Shown one piece after another: positions 1 through 9,080 of a DNA stretch of 64,000 nt; within the stretch, counting starts at the first letter, position 1; each line of letters starts with the position of its first letter. This DNA is from UBA4465 sp002292365 (GTDB lineage: Bacteria; Bacteroidota; Bacteroidia; Cytophagales; Cyclobacteriaceae), in NCBI GenBank assembly GCA_943788615.1, contig CALSQY010000004.1:620001-684000 (forward strand), written 5' to 3'. Under the pieces are notes generated by a model. The model had not been told where the DNA came from and made no database searches. It worked only from the letters and a program-made list of their open reading frames with translations. A program made the position numbers and the translations under genes.

Positions 1-404
1 TTATCCTCATCTAATTGAGAAGCTGAACAACCTTGTACATTAACCGATTCACCGTAGGGCGTATTTAGACAAACATCATCACTATCTCCCACTCCGTCTT
101 TGTCGTTATCAATAAATAAAAAAATTGCTACAGTATTTAAGTTAGAATTCATGACAACTGTCAAAGGATTTGATCTTTCACCATCCCTTAAATGATTCCA
201 GGCAAAAAGTTCATAATTATCATTAGCAACTGCAGTCAAAGTTATTTCAGTCCCCTCTACATGAGGTCCTCTATTAAATATTACCGATCCTGCACTGTCT
301 GGACTAACCTGTACAGAGACATAGAAAGAACCTGGAAGATCATCATTGCAAGAACTAAAGGCTAAAAGCAAACCAAAAATCAAGGTGAAAAAAAAGTGTT
401 TCAT
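1..404 (-). CDS. Partial lipoprotein with thrombospondin type-3-like calcium motif
   Basis: The gene starts at the ATG complementary to 402-404 and runs off the left edge of the window, so only the first 134 codons are visible. The N-terminus is a lipoprotein signal (MKHFFFTLIFGLLLAFSSC), with Cys19 as the likely lipidated residue. After it comes a stretch of about 60 residues resembling a bacterial beta-repeat (SPDSAGSV, EGTEITLTA, NYELFAWN). A DNDKDGVGDSDD acidic calcium-binding motif of the thrombospondin type-3 kind and a CLNTPYGE segment follow. The same order of elements occurs in the 303-residue lipoprotein at 1995-2906, so the two genes look like paralogues. Exposure at the outer membrane or cell surface is likely. 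The function and the missing C-terminus are unknown. Confidence 0.75.
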   Translation of the reverse strand, partial: MKHFFFTLIFGLLLAFSSCNDDLPGSFYVSVQVSPDSAGSVIFNRGPHVEGTEITLTAVANDNYELFAWNHLRDGERSNPLTVVMNSNLNTVAIFLFIDNDKDGVGDSDDVCLNTPYGESVNVQGCSASQLDED

Positions 405-443
405 TTTTGTTATTTTAATCCTTGAGTGGTTAAACGCAATATA

Positions 444-453
444 TCCACGTGGA
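444..453. promoter_or_regulatory. 10-bp palindrome in a possible promoter spacer
   Basis: TCCACGTGGA is a perfect palindrome 40 bases upstream of the lipoprotein start at 404. On the minus strand it lies between TTTG (464-461) and TATATTGC (443-436), which loosely resemble Bacteroidota -33 and -7 elements. It could be an operator. There is no experimental support and the promoter match is imperfect. Confidence 0.25.
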
Positions 454-543
454 CAAATATCAAATTAACCATACCCACAAACAAATATAGCACATGCCAA
501 GTGTTGCTACCAAAATTGCAAGACAGACAATCGGAGTATTGGG

Positions 544-1665
544 TTATTCTCCAATAACGATAGATCCTATACCATTGGTTGCTTCCCAAAAATTATAAGA
601 AGAAGAATAATTATCTGGTCCTGAATATGAAAACCATTCGGCGGTAGAATCTATAATATTCCATTCTTCGGTCGTCAATTCCTCATCGGTCAAGACAACT
701 ACCAAAAGTTTAAATTCTTTTTGAGACTCAGCAAAATTGGGTACTCTTGTTCCCAATAAATTTTCAATGGCAACATTATCATAGGTAATTCTTGAATTTG
801 CCGTAAATCCATAAGCTGTTTCAGTAGCAGACCACTCAGTAATATCACTAAAGAGATCAAAGGGATTTACCGAACTTAAAGGGGCCATTCCCATCAAATA
901 AAGCTCTAGCTCATTATAAGGAACACCATTACCTCCATTGGCAAAAGGACCAAAAGGAGCTACTGAATAACTACTATCCCCCAATTCTACGAGAGTACTT
1001 TGCTCAAATCCACCAAGCTGTCCTTTTGTGCTTCCACCGGTAAAACCCCAATGTCCCCAATATGGATATGAGGTGATGTTTTCACCAGGTTGATCTACAG
1101 AATGCGTTTCGAAACCAAAGTTACCCCAATTGTGCATAAGTTCATGCAGCGATGGGCCACTTTGAAGATAGCTCAAACCTGTCAGCTGCATAACTGCTTT
1201 TAACTTTCCCTCAGAGCCATAGTCACTGCTATAATCATAAATACTTTGACCCGTTCCCTCTATTGTATTGGATACGCCTAGAAGCATCCCATAATAGCTC
1301 ATTCCTTCAGGTATATTAGGTTCATTTAGCACGAGAAAAATAAAATCATATTCATCTGGAAATTTTTTATAGATATCTTCAAAAATTAGATTGCGAACGG
1401 ATCCTTGTCTGAAGTCATCGTTACCTATCCAATCAGCATATTCTGTAGCACTCATAAGTAAGGAATAGACACCCGAATTAGAATTTGTTTGAAATTCATG
1501 ATCGGTCGTGATCTGTTCATCAATAGAACCATCCTCTTCAATTGTCTTATCATTCGATGTCTCATCGCTCAGTACTGCAACCGCATCATCATCTGAGCTA
1601 CATGAAACAACAAAAATAATACTGACAAAAGAAAGGATGAAAAGTAAAAAATTAATTTTTCTCAT
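544..1665 (-). CDS. Lipoprotein with HExxH motif, possible metallopeptidase
   Basis: This 373-residue lipoprotein is read from the ATG at 1665. A start 13 codons upstream would put a non-signal extension ahead of the signal peptide. The signal MRKINFLLFILSFVSIIFVVSC ends in a lipobox and is followed by SSDDD, typical of exported Bacteroidota lipoproteins. Residues 174-178 read HELMH, followed by NWG and by His188, which resembles the zinc-binding HExxHxxG of metallopeptidases. However, the metzincin third histidine is not at the usual spacing. The remainder is rich in Gly, Ser and Tyr. A surface or periplasmic zinc protease is possible. No family is recognised with certainty. Confidence 0.7.
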   Translation of the reverse strand: MRKINFLLFILSFVSIIFVVSCSSDDDAVAVLSDETSNDKTIEEDGSIDEQITTDHEFQTNSNSGVYSLLMSATEYADWIGNDDFRQGSVRNLIFEDIYKKFPDEYDFIFLVLNEPNIPEGMSYYGMLLGVSNTIEGTGQSIYDYSSDYGSEGKLKAVMQLTGLSYLQSGPSLHELMHNWGNFGFETHSVDQPGENITSYPYWGHWGFTGGSTKGQLGGFEQSTLVELGDSSYSVAPFGPFANGGNGVPYNELELYLMGMAPLSSVNPFDLFSDITEWSATETAYGFTANSRITYDNVAIENLLGTRVPNFAESQKEFKLLVVVLTDEELTTEEWNIIDSTAEWFSYSGPDNYSSSYNFWEATNGIGSIVIGE

Positions 1666-1994
1666 ATTTCTTATTTGTTTGAAAGTAAAAGTAATTATAA
1701 ACAATTGACTAGTTGTAATTAATTATTAATCAATAATTTACGAATAATAAAAACTATGAAATGATAGAATATGATACCTTGTTTTTTATAAACTGTATTT
1801 TAAATTCATAATTCCGATTGAACTGTGAACTAAATTGAAACTCTTCAGGGTTGATTACCAAGTTGGTGAGTAGTCACTTTTATGAACAAATCTAGATAAA
1901 GCTACTTTGAAAATCTTCATTTAAACCACTAAATGATTTCTGACCTCAAACTATCGGCTTATTTCTTCTTATGGAACCACATTTTAAGAAAATA
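1666..1994. other. Intergenic region of 329 bp
   Basis: No coding sequence is recognised. The segment upstream of the HExxH lipoprotein is very AT-rich. It contains a short inverted repeat, AATTATT (1721-1727) and AATAATT (1732-1738). No convincing TAnnTTTG promoter or U-tailed terminator could be assigned. Confidence 0.4.
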
Positions 1995-2906
1995 CTAAAA
2001 TGTTCTTATTGCACGAACGCGAGCCGGAGTTTCTTTCGAATAGCTGTGGTCATCAGCTCCAAATTTTAAATCCCAACACCAAGAATGATCAGCATCATAC
2101 TCTGAGGACGACCAATAATAGGAATCTAGTCCACCCCCCCCCAATGCAATAGACCGCTCACTGATTATAAAACTATTTAACCAAATGTATTTCAACTCCT
2201 CTTTTGAGGGTAAGTACCAATCTGAATATTCTTGAGCAACAAGATCATTTGCTACTCTTGCAGCTATTCCAGCAGTTTGACATGTGGCCAATATGTCTTC
2301 TGTATTTTGCAATCCAGACCCTACTGTCAATGAGTCTGCACCCACTATTTCTGTCCCATTACAACCCCAAATGGCAGCATAATCATTGAGGTCACAAACT
2401 AACCCATGCTGACCTGTATCATCTACCCAAATTACAATACCTCCCTCTCTAAAGTCACCAATCAAAGCAGTTGTACTACAACCTAAAGTATCTACCGCCT
2501 CATTAGCAGGAGTGTCTAAGCAATTGTCTACATTATCATTTACACCATCATTATCCAGATCTTCATATTCAAATACAGCAGTAACCTCTGTATTAAAGTT
2601 AATGATAAACGTAGTCGGATTCATCAATGCGGAAGAATCAGTAGTCCAGATAATAGTGTCACTTTCCCAATATTTAAATACATAATTTTCTGTGGAGGTT
2701 GCCTCAAGTACTACGGTAGTTCCTTCCTGATGAGGACCAGAGATTACAGAAATGGAGCCAGTATTTTCTGGTGATACCGTTGTTGACAATGAATATTCAC
2801 TCAATTGCAAAATGACAGCTTCCTCCTCTTTGCAAGAAATAGTCAATAATATGATGATCATTACAGAAAACAAACCCAAAGGTTTTAAAAATGAATAGGA
2901 AGTCAT
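1995..2906 (-). CDS. Lipoprotein with type-3 calcium motif and DUF1566-like C-terminus
   Basis: This is a 303-residue lipoprotein. The signal ends at a lipobox (LLTISC), with Cys near residue 25 followed by KEEE. Residues about 38-115 form a beta-rich repeat-like domain (SPENTGSI, EGTTVVLEA, NYVFKYW). The acidic DLDNDGVNDNVDNC motif follows. The C-terminal 155 residues (GDFREGGIVIWVDDTG, DWYLPSKEEL, YWSSSEYD, ARVRAIRTF) have the signature of the DUF1566/Lcl C-terminal domain seen in many Bacteroidota surface proteins. A GAGG sequence lies just upstream of the ATG. The first two-thirds match the partial gene at 1-404. A role at the cell surface is likely, with ligand unknown. Confidence 0.8.
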   Translation of the reverse strand: MTSYSFLKPLGLFSVMIIILLTISCKEEEAVILQLSEYSLSTTVSPENTGSISVISGPHQEGTTVVLEATSTENYVFKYWESDTIIWTTDSSALMNPTTFIINFNTEVTAVFEYEDLDNDGVNDNVDNCLDTPANEAVDTLGCSTTALIGDFREGGIVIWVDDTGQHGLVCDLNDYAAIWGCNGTEIVGADSLTVGSGLQNTEDILATCQTAGIAARVANDLVAQEYSDWYLPSKEELKYIWLNSFIISERSIALGGGGLDSYYWSSSEYDADHSWCWDLKFGADDHSYSKETPARVRAIRTF

Positions 2907-3085
2907 TGAACCTCAATTTTTATGTTTAATTCTGATACAAACAACGGAAATTATAAGGGTTATTACAAGATAAATGACAGTATTAAAATAAAATCATGAA
3001 ACAAACCTACTGCTAGTATTGAATATTTTTTATTTAATTTACCTTGTTTTATAGACTTAATAGATTCCTTCAAATAGCTTGATTT

Positions 3086-3115
3086 TTTGCCTTATTAAAT
3101 AAAGGACTAATTTAG
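3086..3115 (+). promoter_or_regulatory. Candidate Bacteroidota promoter for the symporter gene
   Basis: TTTG at 3086-3089 is followed after 18 bases by TAATTTAG at 3108-3115. This is one mismatch from the Bacteroidota -7 consensus TAnnTTTG, and the spacing is close to the usual 19-20. The start codon at 3125 is 9 bases downstream. Confidence 0.35.
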
Positions 3116-3124
3116 ATAAAAATT

Positions 3125-4102
3125 ATGAAAATTTTCGACCCCCTTAAATTAACTAATTTCCTATCCGCATTATGCTTAGTTTTTCTAACAAGCTCATGTC
3201 AAAGTCCGCAAGAACTAGACGAGGTTACGCTCAAACTCAGCGATCAAAATATATTATATGTAAACTTCAGTTTAGGATTTATTATGCTTGGCGTAGCGCT
3301 CAAATTGCACATTAAAGATTTTGTTCTTGTCTTATCATCTCCGAAGTCAGTTTTAATAGGATTTATTTCCCAATTCTTAGCCCTTCCCTTTTTTACTTTT
3401 GTATTAGTATTAATTTTTAATCCTATGCCCAGTGTCGCCCTGGGCATGATGCTGGTAGCCGCATGCCCTGGAGGTAACATTTCCAACTTTATGACCTCCC
3501 TTGCCAATGGAAATGCAGCCTTATCCGTATGCATGACAGCCGTGGCAAGTGTTTGTGCGGTATTTATGACTCCTTTCAACATCTCCTTCTGGGGAAGTCT
3601 CTACCCTCCAACATCAGAAATTCTAAATACTGTCAATTTAGACTTTTGGGCTTTATTGAAAATCGTAGGCATAATTTTACTGATCCCTTTAATTTTAGGT
3701 ATGGCAGTAAGGGCCTTTAGACCGAAAATAGCTGATTTCCTTCACCCTATCATGCACTATGGTTCTATCCTGATTTTTGCTGCTATAGTAATACTTGCCT
3801 TTCGTGCCAATATGGATTTATTTTTAAATTATGTTCATTTGATCGTGTTTATTGTTTTTACTCATAATGCAGTAGGTATCGCCACGGGATTCGGATTAGC
3901 ACGGCTTTTCAAATTACCCAAACCAGATCAAAAAACTTTAGCTATTGAAACTGGAATTCAAAATTCAGGATTAGGATTAGGCCTCATTTTTGCTTTTTTC
4001 AATGGCCTAGGAGGTATGGCTATCGTGGCTGGTTGGTGGGGTATTTGGCACATTATATCCGGATTAAGCCTTGCTTATTTTCTTAAAAACAAAAGCCTTT
4101 AA
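3125..4102 (+). CDS. Bile acid:sodium symporter-family transporter
   Basis: This 325-residue polytopic inner-membrane protein belongs to the BASS/SBF (bile acid:sodium symporter) superfamily. About nine hydrophobic helices are visible. Conserved features include the early GFIMLGVALKL segment, AACPGGNISNFMTSLANGNAALS with its family-typical broken helix, and ETGIQNSGLGLGLIFAFF near the end. Members usually move organic acids with sodium. The substrate here cannot be told from sequence. The first 30 residues are odd for a transporter, because LCLVFLTSSCQ resembles a lipobox ahead of the first conserved helix. The gene is probably the first of a plus-strand group continuing with 4158 and 5071. 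Confidence 0.88.
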   Translation: MKIFDPLKLTNFLSALCLVFLTSSCQSPQELDEVTLKLSDQNILYVNFSLGFIMLGVALKLHIKDFVLVLSSPKSVLIGFISQFLALPFFTFVLVLIFNPMPSVALGMMLVAACPGGNISNFMTSLANGNAALSVCMTAVASVCAVFMTPFNISFWGSLYPPTSEILNTVNLDFWALLKIVGIILLIPLILGMAVRAFRPKIADFLHPIMHYGSILIFAAIVILAFRANMDLFLNYVHLIVFIVFTHNAVGIATGFGLARLFKLPKPDQKTLAIETGIQNSGLGLGLIFAFFNGLGGMAIVAGWWGIWHIISGLSLAYFLKNKSL

Positions 4103-4157
4103 AAATCTTATTGTCCCATCAAAAACGATAAAAATCGCACCATGACCAACCTTAAAT

Positions 4158-5012
4158 ATGAAAAAATACGTTTATACTCTAATCCTTGTAACTCTACTGC
4201 AATTTTCAGCTTTTTCTCAGCCCTACACTGAGCTGAGCGCACTTAAGTTTCAGAAATATTCAGCGGATGAAAATGAAGCTAATGAATATTCTACAGCTGT
4301 CTTTGTTCCCATCGAAACAAAAAATAGTAACTATTTTCTTTTTGGAGCTGGACACAATAAACTTTTACTGAAAAATTCATCGAATCGACCACTTGTCAGC
4401 AACTTAGAGGCTTTATCTATTCAGCTTGGTGGACTCATTAATTTAGACAATGATTGGAGTATGACTACGTTACTTGTCCAAAAAATCAGCTCTGATTTTG
4501 AAGATTTATCCAAAAAAGATTATCAAATAGGTGCATTAGGCTTTTTAACCAGGCAGTTAAATGAGCATGTAAAGTATAAACTGGGGTTGTTCTATAATCA
4601 GGAGTTTTGGGGTCCTCAAATATTTCCAATCCTTGGTTTTGATTTCATACTTTCGGATAAACTCCGCTTTTTCGGATTGCTTCCACGAATGATCAACCTT
4701 GAATATCAATTTTCTAAATCTGGCTACATAGGATTTAAATTTAATATGAAAAGAACCTCTTACAGATTGGCGCAAAAGTATGCACACGGGTATGTTCAAG
4801 AGTTTAAGATTGAAACTCAAGCTTACATAGATTATTATCTCAATGATAGATATACTTTTTTTGGTGCTTTTGGTTATGCTCCTATTCGCAAATACAAAAT
4901 TTTTGAAACAACGGGTCTTTTGCCAAAAGATAATTTAGTCAGATTTAATAATCAACTTATGGCGCATGTAGGTTTGGCCATTCGTATCCGATCCGATCGA
5001 ACAGAAAAGTAA
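4158..5012 (+). CDS. DUF6268-like outer-membrane beta-barrel protein
   Basis: The 284-residue product has a Sec signal peptide (MKKYVYTLILVTLLQFSAFSQ) cleaved near residue 21. It then shows alternating beta-strand sequence rich in aromatic residues, consistent with an outer-membrane beta-barrel. The length and the pattern (GGLINLDNDWSM, PILGFDFILSDKLRF, YFLNDRY-like YYLNDRYTFFGAFGYAP) resemble DUF6268 family proteins of Bacteroidota. I name that family from memory. It lies 55 bases after the symporter gene in the same direction and 58 bases before an acyltransferase, so co-transcription is plausible. The function is unknown. Confidence 0.75.
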   Translation: MKKYVYTLILVTLLQFSAFSQPYTELSALKFQKYSADENEANEYSTAVFVPIETKNSNYFLFGAGHNKLLLKNSSNRPLVSNLEALSIQLGGLINLDNDWSMTTLLVQKISSDFEDLSKKDYQIGALGFLTRQLNEHVKYKLGLFYNQEFWGPQIFPILGFDFILSDKLRFFGLLPRMINLEYQFSKSGYIGFKFNMKRTSYRLAQKYAHGYVQEFKIETQAYIDYYLNDRYTFFGAFGYAPIRKYKIFETTGLLPKDNLVRFNNQLMAHVGLAIRIRSDRTEK

Positions 5013-5070
5013 AAATTTCTCAAAGTACTTTAATTCTTTTTACCTAGCCAAAGACTTAAACCTTTCCATC

Positions 5071-6393
5071 ATGATTTATACCCTAATTAAATATCTATTG
5101 AAAGTAACCATTTACTCTTATTTCAGAAGAGTATCAATCCACGGTCAAGAATACATACCTACCCAAGGACCTGTTATTTTTGTAGCCAATCATCCCAGTG
5201 CTTTGATAGATCCATTGGTTGTGATCACCGGAATGAAAAGGAGGATAAACCCCATAGCCGCAGCCGAATTCTTTGGAGGTAAAATAACAACCTGGATATT
5301 GAAAAAAAAGTTTCATATGATCCCCGTCTACCGACCCGACTTAACTAAAGATTTATCAAAAAAAAGCAATACTGATATGTTTACCCACTGCCATCAATTA
5401 TTGCTTAATCAAGGAGCTTTATTAATTTTTCCAGAGGGTACCAGTGAGACCGATAAAGGTGTTCGAAACTTAAAAACGGGAGCTGCCAGGATCGCGCTAG
5501 ATGCCGAACGTTTATCCAAAAAAAAAATAAAGGTTCAAATTATTCCTGTTGGATTAAATTACAGTAATTCCCATCAGTTTAGAAGTGATCTATTTATAAA
5601 AGTTGGTCCTCCCATATTAACTGAAAATATCGATTCGAATACCAAACATCAAGTACATGATTTGACGTATTTAATTAAAATAGGACTGATTGACACGCTA
5701 CTCCATACCGGTTCAAAAGAATTAAATAGACTTACAAATTCAATAGAGAATTTTTATCAAAACTACCTTGAGGAATCTATGGAAATAAAGAAGGATGATG
5801 CTTTCAGGCATTTTGAAATTCAAAAGAAAGTAATCGAAGCCACTGTGTACAGTTTAGCTAATCATAAAGACAAAGCAGTCAAAATTTCTAATCGCATCAA
5901 AAAACATTTAGATAGAAACAAATCTGAAGGAATATATTATAGTGATGCCTTTAAAAAATTAGCTTTTATTGAAGTTATAGAACTTATTTTTGGATTTCCA
6001 GCATATCTGTTGGGGTGCATTCTTAATTTATTACCCTTTTTATTAGTCAAAAAAATTTTCAAGAACATTCAAATAAAAGAGGCGTTTAGGGGTTCTGTCG
6101 CCATGATAATTGGATTATTAATTTTCCTATTTTGGTACATTTCGGTAGTGATAATATCAACCTTAATTACAAAAATGTCAATCATAGGAATATTAATTTT
6201 TATAGTGGGATACCTTTCGGGTTTGTATGCGATTTCATGGTCAAAATTATTTTTCATTTTCTCTCAGAAATTAAGCGTATGTCGAATGAAAAAATTAAAT
6301 AGTAAAGCATATTATGAAATACGAACAGAACAAAAAAATCTGCTCGAGGCACTTAACGAATTTCGTACCGTTTATGATTTAAAAAACAATTAA
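5071..6393 (+). CDS. PlsC-type 1-acyl-glycerol-phosphate acyltransferase family protein
   Basis: The 440-residue protein has an N-terminal lysophospholipid acyltransferase domain (about 1-230). It carries the acceptor-site motif NHPSALID (His41, Asp47, the five-residue-spaced variant common in Bacteroidota) and the phosphate-binding motif FPEG at 120-123. The family transfers acyl chains to lysophosphatidate-like acceptors at the inner membrane. The C-terminal half is longer than in a minimal PlsC (about 240 residues). It has a charged helical region followed by three hydrophobic segments at about 311-325, 345-368 and 370-395, so the enzyme is membrane anchored. The exact acceptor is unknown. 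It is the last gene of the plus-strand group. Confidence 0.85.
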   Translation: MIYTLIKYLLKVTIYSYFRRVSIHGQEYIPTQGPVIFVANHPSALIDPLVVITGMKRRINPIAAAEFFGGKITTWILKKKFHMIPVYRPDLTKDLSKKSNTDMFTHCHQLLLNQGALLIFPEGTSETDKGVRNLKTGAARIALDAERLSKKKIKVQIIPVGLNYSNSHQFRSDLFIKVGPPILTENIDSNTKHQVHDLTYLIKIGLIDTLLHTGSKELNRLTNSIENFYQNYLEESMEIKKDDAFRHFEIQKKVIEATVYSLANHKDKAVKISNRIKKHLDRNKSEGIYYSDAFKKLAFIEVIELIFGFPAYLLGCILNLLPFLLVKKIFKNIQIKEAFRGSVAMIIGLLIFLFWYISVVIISTLITKMSIIGILIFIVGYLSGLYAISWSKLFFIFSQKLSVCRMKKLNSKAYYEIRTEQKNLLEALNEFRTVYDLKNN

Positions 6394-6570
6394 TTCTGAC
6401 TTATATTCAAGCACTAAAAGTGGTGTTGTATAAAATCATACGCTATGAATTCAAAAATGATAAAATAATTATAACTGCCCTGGGATACATAATACCCTAC
6501 AATTTAATCTTTTTTGTTAATGATAACTTATTTTTGAGATTTAAGACAACATTCATCAAATTGATTTAGC

Positions 6571-7923
6571 TTATCTCTTCATTATTCCCTTATTGTTGAC
6601 TTTCAAATAACTAATGAGTGTTCTACTATTACCGAAATCCATAGTCGCTGCTATCGCAATTGAACCATCTGGAAGGGTTAATATGGCTTTTCCTATGTCG
6701 TCACCAGTAGTCAAACCAAAATGATTTTGGTAGGATCGATAGTCATTAGTAACCTTTCCAAACTGATCGGTACGCTTAAATAAAACTTGATCATTGTAAG
6801 TTTTTCTTGAAATCGAATCTTCATAATTATAAAATGCACCCGTAATGATTAAATCATTTTGAGCACTGATTGTCACATCCATTCCTCCAGAATTAAGATC
6901 TGAAATTGAACTGATTAAAAGTTCTTTGAATACCAATGTCCCTTCTTTTCTAATGCGGAATAGAAATGGAAAGCTTCTTGGGTCTACAGAGTTGTTACTG
7001 GTACTTGTTCCAACGATGATTACATCCTCTGTTTCAGTATAAATAAAATCTCCTACTATATCATCTAAATCAGCATCTCCTTGAAATTCAAATCCATATA
7101 CATTATCGATACTTGAAGAACTTCCTATATCAGTGAAAATCGCAAAAGTAGTATTTATACCTGATTCACCTTGATTACCAGATTTTCCTGTCCAACCTAT
7201 TACACCAAGTTCGCTATCTGATAATTCCAAAAGGCCAATAGCAAAGTCATCCACATCATCATATCCGAATGTTTTACTCCAAAAGACAGTATCATTTTCT
7301 ATAGATCTCTTAGTCAGATATCGTTGCTTTTCAGGCCTTATTGCATTGTCCCCATCTTCCTTTTTATTTGTAGCTCCTGCAATAACGATATTTCCATCTC
7401 TCGATTTGATGATATCGCCCACTTCCCAATAATAGTCTGCATCACTGATAACCTGCTTGCCAATAATATTATAATTATCATCAAGTTCACACCAGAAAAT
7501 TTTCGATCCTAACCCGTTGATATTATCATCTTTTGCAGTAAAATTGGCGCATAGCAAATACCCCCCATTTATAGCTTTTATTCTAACCGCTTCATCATCA
7601 GTAATTTCAAAATTATACGAACTGTCACCCTCGTATAAAGATTGAACATCAAAGGTCTTTTTTTTAATCAAATTCCCAACTGTATCTATTTCAAGGATCA
7701 CAATATCTTTTGAGGCTCCAGACGCTGAACTTTCCTCATTACCTAGAATGATTAAATTGCCTTGATTGGAGGTGATCATGTCAATCACCTCATTAGAGCC
7801 TGAAATTCCATAATATTTAATAAAAGTATCTACAGGCCTTGGTCCATAATCTGGCTCGACCACACAACTATATGCCATCAAGACAAGTATCAATAAAACA
7901 AGTATATAACGCTTTCTTATCAT
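6571..7923 (-). CDS. Propeller-like lipoprotein, last gene of the NTT-TIR-STAND operon
   Basis: This 450-residue lipoprotein has a signal ending LMAYSC and a Cys at about residue 20. The body contains about seven recurring units of the type G-N-h-h-I-h-G (GNLIILGN, GGYLLCAN, GNIVIAGA, SELGVIGW, DVIIVGTS, NDLIITGA, GSIAIAAT). This pattern suggests a seven-bladed beta-propeller. Its ATG overlaps the stop of the upstream barrel gene by four bases (ATGA), so the two are translationally coupled. As the last gene of the five-gene operon it probably supplies an outer-membrane-attached or surface sensor or partner domain. The ligand and orientation are unknown. No catalytic motif was seen. Confidence 0.75.
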   Translation of the reverse strand: MIRKRYILVLLILVLMAYSCVVEPDYGPRPVDTFIKYYGISGSNEVIDMITSNQGNLIILGNEESSASGASKDIVILEIDTVGNLIKKKTFDVQSLYEGDSSYNFEITDDEAVRIKAINGGYLLCANFTAKDDNINGLGSKIFWCELDDNYNIIGKQVISDADYYWEVGDIIKSRDGNIVIAGATNKKEDGDNAIRPEKQRYLTKRSIENDTVFWSKTFGYDDVDDFAIGLLELSDSELGVIGWTGKSGNQGESGINTTFAIFTDIGSSSSIDNVYGFEFQGDADLDDIVGDFIYTETEDVIIVGTSTSNNSVDPRSFPFLFRIRKEGTLVFKELLISSISDLNSGGMDVTISAQNDLIITGAFYNYEDSISRKTYNDQVLFKRTDQFGKVTNDYRSYQNHFGLTTGDDIGKAILTLPDGSIAIAATMDFGNSRTLISYLKVNNKGIMKR

Positions 7924-9080
7924 TTAAATTCCTTGAGTTTCTGAGGATTATAAATAGAATAAGTATAACCAAAAGAAAAAGAAAGCATATCCAATGAGAA
8001 ATCATCTTCAACAAATGCCAAATCGTAAGTAGACAGCGGATTATTACTCCATCGATTATTAGGGTTAATATAATTTAGCAGTGCCTTATTAAATTTAGCT
8101 TCAAGAGTTAAAAAATGTGTTTTAACACGCATCTTTAACCCTAAACATGCAAAAACAGAAAAATTATTTTTGGCGATGAGATCTAAATCTTTCAAAGAAA
8201 GATCCGAATCGAATTTGTATTCAGTTCCACCTGTTCGATTACCATCTAAATATTTAGCATCCAATAAATAATCATAACTAGCCCCTGCAGCTATGTAGGG
8301 AACAAAGCTGTTATCTGAGTCATATTTAAAATTATATCTTAAAAGCAGTGGAACCCTAAAAAAGGATTGTTGATGGGTAACCATTGTTGATAAAACAGCA
8401 AACTGGGCTATCTCAGCGATCCCATTGACTTGAAGACTATCTCCGTAAGTGATATAATTATCTACGCTGTATTGAGAATTACGAAATTCTAATCCTAATC
8501 CTACTTCCAAACCCCAATTTAAATACCGCTCGGCCATCGCATTGATGAAAAAACCAGTGCCAGAACCTCCATTTACCGAGGCTTCATTAGGAGATTCTCC
8601 TACACCATTATAAATTTTAGATACTATCCCTGTATTTCCCGTTCCGAAGGTATTAATAATATTGGGATAACTCTTATTCACACCTACCCTTAAACCGATT
8701 CTAAAAATAGGCTGAGACCTGAATTTCCTATATAAATCGTATAGCTCAGCCGGATCGACTTTAGGATCTAGATTGTGTTCTTTATCAGCCCTGAGTAGTT
8801 TGATCATATACTCATCTGACTTAGGCTCATTATCCATGAATATATAAACCTTAGTAATCAGTTTGAGTGCTCTTATTTTCTCTTCCCTAGTATATCCATT
8901 TTCACCCAAAGATTTTTCAAATCCTCCCGAAATATTATCTACAATATTCACCAATCTACCTGCATCATAATCTCGTTCAGCGATCAACAGTTTCTGAGTC
9001 CATGTCTGTGCTGATACAAAAAATGTCAAGAAGAACAACAAAAAAAATGTGGCAACAAATCTTGTATCAAAAGCACTCAC
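7920..9080 (-). CDS. Outer-membrane beta-barrel protein with N-terminal helical domain
   Basis: The 386-residue protein starts at a GTG (9078-9080) that overlaps the TAG of the STAND gene (TAGTG). The coupling supports this start, and no ATG precedes the signal peptide (FFLLFFLTFFVSAQ). Residues about 25-120 are helical and repeat-like, ending DPAELYDLYRKFRSQPIFRIG. From memory this module is found before barrels in several Bacteroidota proteins. The remainder (GLRVGVNKSYP onward) has alternating beta-strands and ends SFSFGYTYSIY, like PorT-type barrels. It presumably sits in the outer membrane and links the cytoplasmic and inner-membrane components of the operon with the lipoprotein encoded next. 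Confidence 0.8.
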   Translation of the reverse strand: MSAFDTRFVATFFLLFFLTFFVSAQTWTQKLLIAERDYDAGRLVNIVDNISGGFEKSLGENGYTREEKIRALKLITKVYIFMDNEPKSDEYMIKLLRADKEHNLDPKVDPAELYDLYRKFRSQPIFRIGLRVGVNKSYPNIINTFGTGNTGIVSKIYNGVGESPNEASVNGGSGTGFFINAMAERYLNWGLEVGLGLEFRNSQYSVDNYITYGDSLQVNGIAEIAQFAVLSTMVTHQQSFFRVPLLLRYNFKYDSDNSFVPYIAAGASYDYLLDAKYLDGNRTGGTEYKFDSDLSLKDLDLIAKNNFSVFACLGLKMRVKTHFLTLEAKFNKALLNYINPNNRWSNNPLSTYDLAFVEDDFSLDMLSFSFGYTYSIYNPQKLKEFK

